Assembly (NCBI RefSeq): GCF_022539315.1
Contig: NC_066333.1
Span: 5,155,501-5,219,500, forward strand
Length of the DNA: 64,000 nt
Origin: Serinus canaria
Lineage: Eukaryota; Chordata; Aves; Passeriformes; Fringillidae
Direction of reading: 5' to 3'
Position numbers and translations under genes: made by a program. Each line of letters starts with the position of its first letter. Positions within the stretch are counted from its first letter, which is position 1. Below the pieces are notes generated by a model that worked only from the letters and a program-made list of their open reading frames with translations, was not told where the DNA came from and made no database searches. Below are positions 24,000 to 35,703 of this stretch, in pieces.

Positions 24000-24220
24000 A
24001 ACCAAAGATAGGAAAAGTAATAATTATAACTTAAACAGCATTGATGCAAAATGACAGCAGTACTTTGCTTATCTGATCTTATCATTCCTTTGATGGTCTG
24101 GTTGCACAATGATTACAGCTAACTCTGCAGAGGCTGAGAGATAGCACAATATTGCTCATGGAGGTTATCATCTCGCTGCTTCTCATCACAACCCCACTGT
24201 CATTAATTACCCAAGCCTGA
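24000..24220. other. candidate conserved element with GATA motifs
   Basis: Contains GATA-type cores TTATCT (24069-24074) and TTATCA (24079-24084) in tandem, a further GTTATCATC near 24167, and TAATTA at 24204-24209. Repeat-free and complex. Regulatory role is inferred. Confidence 0.3.
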
Positions 24221-24539
24221 GTTTAACCAGGAATACTTCTCTTTAATATGTATGTCCGGTTCCCATATATTTCAGGGAAAAGCATTGACTTAATTGGCAA
24301 GAAGGACAAACAAAAACAAACTCTCCTGAGATGTTAAGCACATACAAAAATCCAGATGTTTCCAGCATCAGGGTTAGGGGTTTTTTTATTTTCCTTTCTT
24401 TTGGTCTCTGTTTTCCTGCCAGGCCCACAGGAAAGCACACACAGAATGAAGCCACTCTCTAATGGTAGCTTTGAGGTGCAAACTCTACAAGCAAGAAAAA
24501 ACAAACACGGTCAAAACTGAGCGTTTTCCTCCTTTGTCA
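24221..24539. other. unique noncoding sequence
   Basis: Mixed DNA with a T-run near 24380. Nothing recognisable. Confidence 0.5.
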
Positions 24540-24900
24540 TTTCTTCGGCCGCTGCTGAGACCCAGGCTTGTACCTGGGGTAAGAGTTTTTCCTGTTTCTT
24601 CCAAGGCCACACTTATGTGACTTCTAAGGCTGGGGAAGAGGGGGCACGAGGGGGTGGGTGTCTCATCCCACAGCTCCTTCCTGCAAGAAGTTGAAGTGCT
24701 GGCTGCCCATTGATCCCGAGCCGGCGTGTGGCGGGGGAGATAAAGCCGTGTTTGTTGTACATCTCACGCTGGCCAGGGCACCCTTATCTCTGCTGCAAAT
24801 CGGGGGCAACATGGCTTGTGTGGCTTCTTGGGGAGGCTGGGGTGGGGGAAGACCTTGTGCTCAGGACTGAGGAATTTCTCTTATTATCTGATTAATCTTT
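24540..24900. promoter_or_regulatory. candidate regulatory element: CpG, GATA and G4 motifs
   Basis: CpGs cluster at TTCGGCCGC (about 24544-24552) and through 24717-24747 (CCCGAGCCGGCGTGTGGCGG and GCCGTG). GATA cores lie at 24738-24743 (AGATAA), 24784-24789 (TTATCT) and 24884-24889 (TTATCT). A four-run guanine motif sits at 24632-24658. The combination stands out from the surrounding CpG-poor DNA and resembles a GATA-bound enhancer or minor promoter. No ORF with a recognisable product follows. Confidence 0.38.
24632..24658 (+). other. potential G-quadruplex
   Basis: Four guanine runs (4, 5, 5 and 3 G) are separated by loops of 4, 5 and 1 nt, satisfying the usual G3+N1-7 rule. Confidence 0.5.
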
Positions 24901-27900
24901 AGGACTTCCCTGCCTTCCTTCCCCTCTTCTTACAATCGCACTGTGTGCAGGCCTGGAGGACTCCCGGGAGTTTGAAGGACACGCTGATTTATTCTTTATT
25001 CATGGCTGCATTAATGAAGGGCAGTAGTCTTTCCAACTCGGTGGGTTCTCCAGACTTGATAAAACTTGCATAAAAACACTGGGAGGATTCATTGTTGCTA
25101 CTCCTCTGCTTTATTAAATAGCTGCTGCATTAGGCACTCTGCAAAGCATTAGTGCAATTAGTGATCCACATTTATATAAATTTGATAGTGACCTGTGATA
25201 AGAGAATGATACCATAGCATCTTGCTGATGCCACTTTTTTTCTTGGAGTGTTATTTCCCAATATCTTACTTCATCCTGACCCAGCAGTAATGAAGTCAAT
25301 GAAAACTTTTCTTTTGATGTGAGAGGGAGCAGCAAGAAACTCACCCTTAAATTCCTCACACAAACCTCACTCTCATTAAAGTTTTTGGAAAAAACATATG
25401 TGTCCAGCTTGTATACAGAAATTATGCTGATTGTTCCTTCTGGCTCTAACAAAAAAATAACCCCAACCAAACCAAAAAACAACAAGCAAGATAATTTGGG
25501 AAAGAGAGCCTAAGTCCAACAGAGAATATTTTTCCAGTGTATTAAGTAAGTACCATATATTCCATGGTTGTTCTTACTGCTCAGTAGGGGAACTCATTTT
25601 CAATGGAGGATAGCAAAGTTAATCCTGTTCTGTTTTCTTTTGCTTACTAAAAGAGCTTGAAAGACAAGCATTTGTTAATTGTATGTACAGAAAATGCACA
25701 TGCAGAGCTCAGTTTAATCCCCAAAGTTACAAAGATTGCAGGAAAACTAGTTAAAATTAGGAGGAGGGAGAGAAAAGAGGAAAATCCCTCTTTCTTTTTT
25801 TCCTTTTTTGTCAAAAAAATTTGAGATTATGGTGGAAAAAAATGAATGTTAGAAAATACCTCTCAGTTCCACTCTGTAAATTTGGGAATTACTGTCAGTT
25901 CCCAAATGTATCCCACTTCATCGAGCTCTGGCAAGAAATTTACTGATGGGGAAAATATCTTTATTACACAGGGAATTGCTTGCTTTGCCACTATCAGTTG
26001 TGCTAACAGCACCTCCCAAAACACTGTTAGGATCTAACTTTTCAGCCAAGTTCCCTCTGGAAGTGCTAAAACAGGTTCTCTTTCGACGTAGGAGAGCTGC
26101 CTGGCCATGAGGCTTCCCAGAGACAGACAGACAGTGGTCATGTTGTGTGACAAAATGTACAATTCTGCCAAGCAGATATAAAAGGCATCTTGGTGGCAAA
26201 GCCCATGGTGTTCTCTCTGAGCAGTCACTGGGTGCTGGAACAGCCCCCACTGCACTTCTGTTTCCTCTCTGTCCAAGCACAGCAAGTCACACACCACCAA
26301 CAAAAGTGATATTTGCGAGGCTGGGGGTTCCAATACGGGCTCCAAAGCAGTTGAGGAAAGTCACTCTCCAAACATCTGAGTCAGCCCCTGCTCACCAGCT
26401 CCCAGCGGGCACTCTGCCCCTTGGAGAACCAAATCCCTTCCTGGGCTGTTGCAAGCATGAGAGCAGCTGGAATACTTAGTCACCTCTCCCTTAAAGTCCT
26501 GCCCTGGCGTCATCGATGAAAGACTTGATCTTTTGCCGTTTTTACAACAGGAACCCTTCTCTCATCACTTCCCAACGTGCCACAGCAGGACAGAGCTCTG
26601 ACCCATCCTCTCGTATTTGCTGTTCTGAGGCACAGAGGGCTCTTTCAGAGGCACAGTCCCATTTGGGATTTCTTTCCTAAGACTCAGTCCAACAGCCATC
26701 TGTTGTGCTCTCTTTGTTGACCCATAGTGGGGTACAGGAAATCTCACTTCTCCCAGCCACGGGGACACAGTGACCAGTAGCTACCTCTTCCCCATTTTTT
26801 TTTTGTTATTTTTCTCTGTGGTTACAGTAGCTAAGCCCCACTTGGGCCCCTGGCAAGTCCCGTGGCCTCCTTGACAGAGAATTGCCTCATGGATTGTCCA
26901 TAAGAGCACGGGCAGGCAGCCTCCAGCACAGCACCTATCTCTGTGTTGGCTTCTCCCCTTTCAGAGAAATCTCAACCAAATGCCCGAGTTGTTCCTTGTC
27001 TTTTTAAGAGGAACTGGTGTGTTTACATGCCCAGAGATATTGACAGGCATTGATTCATCTCCAGAGTCAATCTGGGCCCTCCAAGGATGGTTGGTGGAAG
27101 TTATTAAGGCACCGGCCATCAAAAGGTTGGTGCCTGAACTGGGGTGAAAGCAGTGGGGATTTGACTGAAAAGGTTCAATGTGCTAATGAACTGTGACATT
27201 CCTGGGGAACAGGGGACTGCTGGTATCTTGCTGAAGATTTTCCTCTGGGGCATTTTTGGTATTATCCCCTCTCTGTAACCCCTAGAACTCCTCTATTCTC
27301 GAAACAGAAGAGTTAAAGCAATGGGGATACCAAGACTGGTCCTGCGCCCTACAGGAATGAGGATCCAGATCTTGCAGAGGCTGGACTATATTGCTTGTAA
27401 TGATTATGGTATTGCTTGTCCTCAGCACACCCACACTGCTGTCAGAAAGCCAACAGGAAGAAAAATGCCCCCAGGTTGCTTCAGTCCCTTCCTCCCAACC
27501 ACTTTTGGTTTATAAGCATGTAACTAAATTAAGTCCTTAAAGATCTGTAATTTCTGTGTATTCACCCTAAACATGCACAAGAACCAGTATCCACAAGAAG
27601 AGCTGAAACTCAATTTATTTAAGCGTGTCTCACAAAAGTCAAACTCAAGAGAACAGCCCAGGAGACTGATCTCCCTCTCTGCAGTGAGGCTGTGGGTGGA
27701 TGTGTTTTCATTAAGCCATCCAAGACTTCACAGATCTACAGACCCCTTTACACTTCCCCTTGATTTTGATATTTTTTGCCCAACTCATCAAAGCTTTTCC
27801 CTCAGTTCAGAGATAAGGGAGCAGAGAAGAAACACCCAGCCCTTCTGTGATTCTTCAGGACCTGATGAGTTCCCCCAGGGTCCAGTTTATAGATTCTTCT

Positions 27901-29471
27901 CATTATCAAGAGGTTTTGCCCACCCCTGCAGTTGATTAAGGCTTGGCTTGTCCAGGGAGGCAGCAGCCATGGTTAGCTGGAAATAAAAAGGGAATAAATC
28001 CTCCTACACACTCAGAGACCACACTCTGACCTGGTGAGTAAAAGACAATTTATGGGCATTTGGGAGAACTGCATGGAGACCACCTTATCCTGGGGCAGAA
28101 TCAGAGCCACGCTGTGGGTGGGAGCTGGAAGAAAAGTCAGAGGGGAGTGGGAGAAGAACACGGCAGGAAGAACAAGAGAAGGTGAAAGGTTCATAAAATC
28201 ATTTTAAAAGATCCTTCTTACTCCTTCCTTGCTGACTGCTGGCACTGCAGACTGGACACAGGCGCTTGGCAAGGCTCAGTCTCTGGGACACACACAGCAG
28301 GGACCTACCCCATGCACTGCACACACTGCAGTCCTCCCACCCACCAAACCTCTCCAGGGCCTTCTCTGGGTTTATTTCAGTTTGGAAACCCACCACACCT
28401 CTGATGTCATCCCCCACTGGGCCTTGAATTCATTTCAAGTTGACTGGGCCAGCACAAGAAACATTATTTTTATATGTAGGAGGTATATCTATGGTTCATA
28501 AAACTCCACACAGGACTGAAGTGGCTGGAGACTGAGTGATAAACTGAGGCCAAGAATTTCTACATTGGTTCTGAAAAGGGATTTTTATTGACTGAATACA
28601 TCATTTTTTCCCATTATCCTGTTGGGGCTACTTATGTCAAATCTGCTGCATAGACTGAGCTCCACATATTGCACAGAACTCAAGCATAGAGACCAGAAGG
28701 AAAATTAAGAGCCAAACCAATTAATAAATCCAGTCTTGTGTTGATTAGATGCCTTTTGAAATGACTGCTTGTAGCCTTTAAAAAAAGACTTGAAGCTCAG
28801 TCACTGAAAGTCTGTGAAAACCTTGCAGCCTAGGAGTGAATTATTGGTTTTTCTTGCATGAAAACTCTGTAAAACATTCGCTTCATGGCAATTGATGAAG
28901 TATTTCAGCATGTCTATTTTATCATCACATAGAAAGGATCCAAGAACATTTTACTGCCCACTAGAGCCTTTGTCCATAAGAAGTGAGTGTTTTGTTCCAG
29001 CAATGATAAAGACCTCCTGTATAGCTCTTGTCTAGGACTGCGCTTTGAACTTTAAAATTAACCAGTGCTGGTAAACAGGAAACACCAGATTACAGTTTAG
29101 CTCACATTAAATTGTCCTCTTGCCTTTTTTTGTTGTTGTTTTTATGTTTTAGGCAAGGACAAATAAAATGTTGCATCAAAGCTGAGGCCACAAATTGTTT
29201 ATTTATTGGGGGTATTTTGCACTTTGCATTGCAAGCTGCTGCAACTGAAAGAAACATGGGTTGGCACGAAAAGGGGAGGAGGAGTGAGAGCTATAATGGA
29301 AGAAATGTTACCCAATAATTAAAATTCAGTGGTACTGTAAATCCTAATGGAAACAACAATGTGTCTTTGTGTACAATTAACTCTGGGCTCCAGTTCATGA
29401 TAAAAATTCTAGCTTGTAAAAAGCCTTGACCTCAATACCGAGAGCTCAACAGAGGTTCACAGATCTGGCTT
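24901..29471. other. unique noncoding sequence
   Basis: Long unique stretch of mixed composition. AT-rich parts occur around 25000-25900 and 28500-29460, with somewhat more GC at 26150-28450. Open frames such as 25918-26479 (both strands) and 27573-27935 lack recognisable domains. No repeat family was recognised. Confidence 0.5.
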
Positions 29472-29491
29472 AAAAAAAAAAAAAAAAAAAA
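29472..29491. repeat. poly(A) tract
   Basis: Twenty consecutive A residues with no recognised retroposon body upstream. Confidence 0.85.
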
Positions 29492-29739
29492 GAACTTTCA
29501 CAGAGGGGGAACAAATAATAGCTGGACTTGGTCCCCTAAATATGCTCCAATTATTCAGGGTGGTTGAAGATAAGATACAGGAGAAGTACCAAGGGGAAAA
29601 TAGTGCAATAGCTCACAAAAACTGTAAAGAGCTGTTTGATGTCTAGAGTGAAAATTCACCCTCCCCCCCTTGTTATCCCAATCCTACATTCTGCAGGGCA
29701 CCCTGTGTGTTAAAGTCCTGGAAAATCTTTATTATTATT

Positions 29740-29890
29740 AGTTTAATACTTTTTTAAATGTTAACAAAGCAGACAAAACGAGTTGTTCATTACAGTGAGT
29801 GACTGACAGGGAAACATGAAGGACTATTCATTAAATAATTACTACTTTTAGGCAGAAAAAGTTACTGTGCTTAAAAGGGGAAAAACAGTG
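29740..29890. other. candidate conserved noncoding element
   Basis: Complex AT-rich DNA with a TAATTA core at 29836-29841 and no repeats. Weak evidence, based on texture only. Confidence 0.2.
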
Positions 29891-30430
29891 CAAAATCAAA
29901 TTGTCTATTCTTTTTTCGGTGGGTGTGTGTGGAGGGAGTAATGTCTCATGGAAAAGACAGTTCTACAAATGTCAATCAGTTTGACAAGCAATTATCAGCA
30001 TCAGGGAAAGGACGTAGACTGTGGGTAGAGCCCCCCAGAGCAGAGTAGCTCAGGTGATGGTGGGCACAGTGGGACTTGTCCAGAAGAGCAGATCTACAGT
30101 TTATCTGCAAGCCTGCAGAAACAGAATCAAACCTCATAACGCTTCCTAATCAACTATAGTTACTTTTGGCGCGGACATATTTTTTTTGTTTCCCACCACT
30201 TCTAAAAATGGAAGGACAGCACAGAGCTTCATGGAAGGAAAATGAATTCAAAAAGGTGTTTTGGAAATATTTTTTGTCAGAACTTAGACAGACTAGATTC
30301 ATCCTTGGGTTTGGGATGTTTCTCTGCAGCAGTGAATCCAGCAGCTGAAGCAGATTCTTCCTCCAAAGAAGGTGAGAAACAGAATTGTCAGAAACATTTA
30401 AGAGCCTGAAGCCCTCAGATCCAAATGCAA
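29891..30430. other. unique noncoding sequence
   Basis: No gene recognised. TTTTGGCGCG at 30164-30173 matches the E2F consensus TTTSSCGC and is an isolated CpG pair in CpG-poor DNA. Confidence 0.45.
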
Positions 30431-30560
30431 TTATAGAATCCTAGAATCATTTAGCTTGGAAAAGATCTCTAAGATTACTGAGTCCAACTGTTAACCCAGC
30501 ACTTCCAAGCCCACCATTAAAACATGGCCCCAAGTGTCACATCTGCTTTTTTGAACACTT
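30431..30560 (-). mobile_element. CR1 LINE 3' fragment
   Basis: The sequence begins with tandem ATAGAATC/CTAGAATC units, the complement of the short 3'-terminal repeat of avian CR1. It continues with words typical of CR1 3' regions read on the opposite strand (CATTTAGCTTGGAAAAGATC, GAGTCCAACTGTTAACCCAG, CCAAGTGTCACATCTGC). CR1 copies are usually 5'-truncated, as here, and the homology fades around 30560. Sense is minus. The copy is diverged and has no coding capacity. Confidence 0.85.
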
Positions 30561-31534
30561 TTTTCCTCCTGAATCCACTTGATTGTCCCCACATAGGCAT
30601 CCACATTTTTGCCATTATTAAAATAGTGCAAAAATCAGGTTTTAAACACCCGGGGGATAAAATATCAGAAATGCCTCCTTCACATCCTTACACTGGAAAT
30701 TACAGAAAGGCTCTCCACCTCCCTGGCACCATTCATCAGTAACAAAGTACTCGAAAAAGGGAGCTGTGATTTGCTTCTCAGAGTAACTTACAGCCCCTTT
30801 CAGCAAGAGCTGGGAGTGCTCAGATGTTTGATGGCAAGGCTATTTAGGAGGTGCTTAAAATACAGATAAAGCAGAGAGATGTGATCTCTGTGCTTGTGGA
30901 AAGCTATAAAAGGAAACAATTCTGCACTTCAACCGCTATCTTTTGATCCTTAACCAGAGGTAGGTTTGGGAAGAAGCTTGCTTGTGTACACTGCAGCGTG
31001 TTAGCTCTTGGCATCAGGTCGCTTACAGAAGGAGCAGAGCAGCAGTAGCTGCTTGTGGTAGAAAGGAAAGAAAGCTTAAAATGAGTGCAAGTGTGGGAAA
31101 ATAGCACTTTCATGCAAATAATCCTTACGGTGAAAAATTCCATCTGCTCTGGCCCTGCGCATTTGAACTTATTTTATGTTGTACTGGAGCGTGCAGATTC
31201 CTTGGGAAATTGCTGAAAAACAGAAGTCCCAGGCTTTTGTGTGTCTATACAAATCCTTGGCATGTCACTCAACTCCATTCTCACCTCAGCCATGAAGCAC
31301 CACTGCAGCTGGTGGGATTCCTCGGGAGAATCATTTCCAAGGAGAAATGGCATTGGCATTTGGTCCGTTCTAGGCAGAACGGGAACATGTGCACTCACAT
31401 CCCAGACGGCTGAGCATGCTGAGAGCTGGTGACAACAGTGACAACCAATGCCATAAGTCTTGCTGATCCCAGTGGGGCAACAGCGAGTCCTTAATCCCCG
31501 TGTTGTTTCCAAGCTTCCTGTTTTGAAATTGCCA
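30561..31534. other. unique noncoding sequence
   Basis: Mixed DNA with short overlapping open frames on both strands (31174-31578 region). Nothing recognisable. Confidence 0.5.
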
Positions 31535-31720
31535 TAATTAAATTCTAAAGACTGAGAAAGCACCAAACGGGTTGCCAAGTTTGTGTCAAGCCTTATCAGC
31601 TGATCTCATCATAATCCAGTAAATAGCATATCATGAACATCAAATCTAATTAAATCCTCTTGAGATACGGGTTAAAAAACAGACACAAACAAGAATCAAA
31701 CATTTAAAACCTGCTGCCTT
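31535..31720. other. candidate conserved noncoding element
   Basis: Two TAATTA cores (31535-31540 and 31647-31652), CCTTATCAGCTGATCTCATC and TAGCATATCATGAACATC occur in repeat-free AT-rich DNA. Texture is enhancer-like; conservation is not measured. Confidence 0.28.
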
Positions 31721-31951
31721 ACAATCAGAATTAATCCACAGGGAGAAGTGAATTTCCTTGAAATCTGGACAAATAAGCCTTCTATGTTTTCCTGTCCCCA
31801 GTGGCTCACGGTCTCTCTGGCACACACAGTCAGAAGGAAAATGCACTTACTGGGGTTTAATTTTCAACACAGATCACATGAAATACACCTCTAAACTCTG
31901 ACTTCTGAAGTAGAATACAGGACGGGGCAGAGGAGATATATTTTATTTACA

Positions 31952-31952
<1 letters not shown>
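31721..31952. other. unique noncoding sequence
   Basis: AT-rich DNA leading into the ATCT array; nothing recognisable. Confidence 0.5.

Positions 31953-32020
<68 letters not shown>
31953..32020. repeat. (ATCT)17 microsatellite
   Basis: Sixty-eight bases of uninterrupted ATCT, followed by CTCTCC. The length and purity imply a young, probably polymorphic array. Confidence 0.95.
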
Positions 32021-33676
32021 CTCTCCAGTATTCTCAGCAGTACTTTTGGTGCAGTCCATATGTAGAAGCATGCTCTCTAGCCATAGGAAGCACAATGCAA
32101 ACAGCTCTGCTGTGGGCTCAGAAAGGCAGCAGTGATGTTGTTCTAAAGTCAGTCTCTTGATCATTGCATTACCTGCCAGGCACCTTTCGAAACACCTCTA
32201 ATGCACCCTAGGTGTCTGTGTGTGTGCACAGGCCCTTAGGGCTACACCTATGCTGCTAGTAAATTAAACAGTGGCAGGTAATATTCCCAGGCATTGGAAT
32301 TTGATAGTCTACATTGTTAAATTCCTAGAACCTGCCCTGGTACATTTTTGACCTGAATCAATTAGCGTTCTCCCACACATGTCCCAGGAATTTAGGAGCC
32401 AGCACAGACCATTCCCAAGAGATGCTGTGACTTCAGTCGTCCTGTGTGGTGACAAGAGGAGCTGGATGTTATGGACATGCCTCATTCCAGGTCAGTGGGC
32501 CTCACTGCCAGAGAACAGCCCTAACAACACCCAGTTTTATAAGTGGAGCTGTTGCCTCTGTGAATGCCTTAGCCTACATCTGCTCTGTATTTAACCTGGG
32601 TACATGCTCTACCCTGAGCAGATCACATCAGAGCTGTATGAAAGGGCAGCTCAGGACTTTATCTGCTGGGTGACTTTATGAGCCACAGCTTTCCTACACA
32701 CAGGCAGGAGCTGCACTTAAATGCAGCCTTTCCAATCAGTTCCATTGGGTTACAGCAGAGAGGAGCATGGAAAAGGGGCTTCTTTGTTCCCACCCTTCTT
32801 TCTTGATGTGAACTAGCCCATCCCTGGTCTCTCTGATGATCAGCAAGAAGTTGATGTTTGCACCTCTTGCAGTCCTTTAAAGAACTCATTCAGAAGAGCA
32901 TGAATTCATAACAAGCAGTATCATTTCACTCTAAGAAAAAATAAGTTTTTCACCTCCAGGATTAAACTAAAAATCAAAGCTCAGGATGGATTTGCCTCAA
33001 GTAAAGAAAACAGCCCCTCTGGCATGGATTCACCCCACCCAGCTTTATGTATCTAAAATCAAACCTCACTTTCTCAAGGCCTCCTCTGCAGCCAAAGGAC
33101 ACCAGAAGGTATTTGGTTCATCTCAGACCTAACTTGTGACTCCACTCTTACAAGGACATTGAGCAGCATTTATCATTATCTCAGCATTCCAAATTAATGT
33201 CTTTTACCAGCAAACCTGCAGTGCTTCTTGATCTGTCCACTTTTGACATTGCCTTTCAAGTCTCTTACAAGCCTCACCACTTTTCTGTATTTTCACAATA
33301 AAAAAAAAATAAAATTAACCAGTTGTGTCCCTGTCAACAATAGCAAAATCTACTTTGCTATTAACTCAGGTCAGAGTTTCAGACTGATTCAAAATAAAGT
33401 TTCTGTTCTCATGATAAATACCCAAAGTCTCACAGCACTAAGGTCCCCCTGACTGAGAAAGGGAAGCAATCCCCTTGCAGAGCAACTGTTCATCATAAAT
33501 GTTTCATTCCCATATCTGTCATTTCCCCTAAAACAATGTTGACTGGCCCTACTACTTACTAACTTCAGTTAGTGCAGGGTAGATGCTGGACTAAGGAATT
33601 CTTCTCCTGTACAGGCTTTAATACCACAATTCTGTATGCTGTGATCATTCAAAAACTCAGAGCAAAGATGGGGATA
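32021..33676. other. unique noncoding sequence
   Basis: Mixed DNA with an A-run near 33299-33309. A phrase around 32240-32270 (GGGCTACACCTATGCTGCTAG) may come from an old repeat, but I cannot place it. No gene recognised. Confidence 0.45.
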
Positions 33677-33768
33677 GATGGATGGATGGATGGATGGATG
33701 GATGGATGGATGGATGGATGGATGGATGGATGGATGGATGGATGGATGGATGGATGGATGGATGGATG
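33677..33768. repeat. (GATG)23 microsatellite
   Basis: Ninety-two uninterrupted bases of GATG. The plus strand reads as a Met-Asp-Gly-Trp repeat and the minus strand as a His-Pro-Ser-Ile repeat; both are artefacts of the array. Purity suggests high mutability. Confidence 0.95.
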
Positions 33769-35650
33769 TGGAAGCAAGGGCACAAGAACAGCCACTTAAA
33801 TTTGCATCCCCACCAAGCAGCAGCTGCAAGGGACCTGCTGCTTCCTGCCATATGGAGGAATATATCCCAGACACTTGTTTTGCAGCTCTACAGCCCACTT
33901 AAATATCGTTGTGATATGGATTTAAATCAAGCAAACTGCAGTTTGTACCTGTGGCATTTAAAATGTGGTTAAAACTGGATTTTTCTTCCCCGTTTGCTGA
34001 CTCCATTCCTTAAAATAATGTATTTGTGTTGCAGAATCTGAATTCACCTCTCTTTGGAAACGCTTTAGTACAGAATGTTGTGCAAAAGTGGCAATTTGTG
34101 ATACTTTGCCATTTTGTAATGCTGTGACTGTCCTGGTCCTGCTCTCCCTCTCTCTCCACATGTCACTCACAGTGCCAGTCACTCCTACAGCACGGCCTGT
34201 GTTTTGGCAGGCTGTGTCCCCAAAGACCACCCATCATTCCCAGCATCTCCATTAGGAAAGTGCACCTTTAGTTCACCCCCTTTTCCATGAGGTCTGCAGT
34301 CCAACAAGCAAAGGCAGCTTCAAAAACAGACCTTGCCAAGCCTATTTACAGAGAGCTAATGACAGAGAAACAGTGGCAACAAGGAAGGGAAAAAAATCAA
34401 TTCACCAGGTCGTTTGGCAAGGAAGGAATACATGTTTCCCTTCTTTCTAAGGCTCTGCTTTGGGTCCAGAGGGAAGGGTGTTCAGTGGAAATAAAACTAT
34501 TTGTGCAGCTGAGTATCAGAAGAGTCAGAAAAACCAGTGACCTCTGGTGTCTTTAAAGCAAGATAATATTTAACAGCTTTAAAAGGAAAGAAACTTTAGT
34601 CTTTGAAGACCAGAGATAGCAAACTGTGTTATCTGCCAGTGCTATTATTAATAGTGAAAAATAACAGTAACATCTTTACAAATTCCAAGCACAGTTGACG
34701 ATCAGCCTTAGCTGATTATTTTTTTGCAAACTGGGTCTTACAACTTTTGGGCTGCATCAACATTTCAGTCAGAATGAAATTGTTTCTTTGGTGCATCCAT
34801 TCCTTCACTCCCTTTACTGATCATCATTTTAATATCAAGACAAGGGCACAGGATGAAAATCACACCTTGACACTTCCTAACTTGTTGCAGCTGTGATGCT
34901 GGAACAGTTTTTGTCCCTTCATGGTTCTTTTCCTCAGACACTCTTCTTCCTCCTTGCCAGTGGTGCCTTTGTATGTGGATGTATGTTTGGTACCTTAAGG
35001 CATGCTCCATGTGCAAGATTCTTTTTGAATCTTGATTGTGCAGCCAGTTGTTGGTGATAAAATCTTTCTGTTCAATGTACAGGATCTGCTACTTCTTTGC
35101 AAGTGATCACATTGCTGCCTAACATGTTGGTGGCTCTTCACATTTTGAAAACACCAGTCAAAGCTGAAGCTCTACCCAAGCAGTGAATTTTCTCTTTGGC
35201 ATTGGATGTGATGCTCTTTCTCAGATGCACTTGTTGAAACTCAAGATTTTGCAACTCCAGCAAGGATCAGCTGCCTGGAGCTGCTCTGCTCTGTGAACAC
35301 AAGCTCAGTGTGGCACCTGGGGCAGTGTTTGCTTCCCTTGCCCTTCCCTTGCCTGTGGCAGCAGCCTTGGGGCTGATTGTGGGTGACCCTCCTGACACTG
35401 CTCCTTCACAGTTCAGGCTGGAAGTGCCTGACTCAGCCCACCCAGCAGAGCCCAGCAGGATATCTGTGTTTCCAAAGAACCCCAGGCAGTGAGGGGCCTG
35501 CTCATAGCTACCCTTCTGGGCCTGCCCACTGCAGGAGCTGCAATGAGATGGGCAATGCCAAAAAATTGGAACAAACCAGCAGCTCTCCCTTGAAGCATTT
35601 AGGTGACAGCACTGACTAAATCATTTCCTAAGCAACAGACATCATTATTC
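33769..35650. other. unique noncoding sequence
   Basis: Mixed to AT-rich DNA. No repeat family, RNA gene or coding exon recognised. Confidence 0.5.
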
Positions 35651-35703
35651 TAACTAACTAACTAACTGACTAGAAGGTATAACTCTACCTAGTTGGTAGA
35701 GTT
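35651..35703. repeat. CTAA repeat and small hairpin
   Basis: About four TAAC units (35651-35667) are followed by a perfect 9-bp inverted repeat, AACTCTACC and GGTAGAGTT, with a 5-nt loop (35681-35703). Confidence 0.7.

Noticed and set aside
33569..33972. Open frames encoding Met-Asp-Gly-Trp or His-Pro-Ser-Ile repeats
   Set aside because: They are translations of the (GATG)23 microsatellite in different frames and strands.
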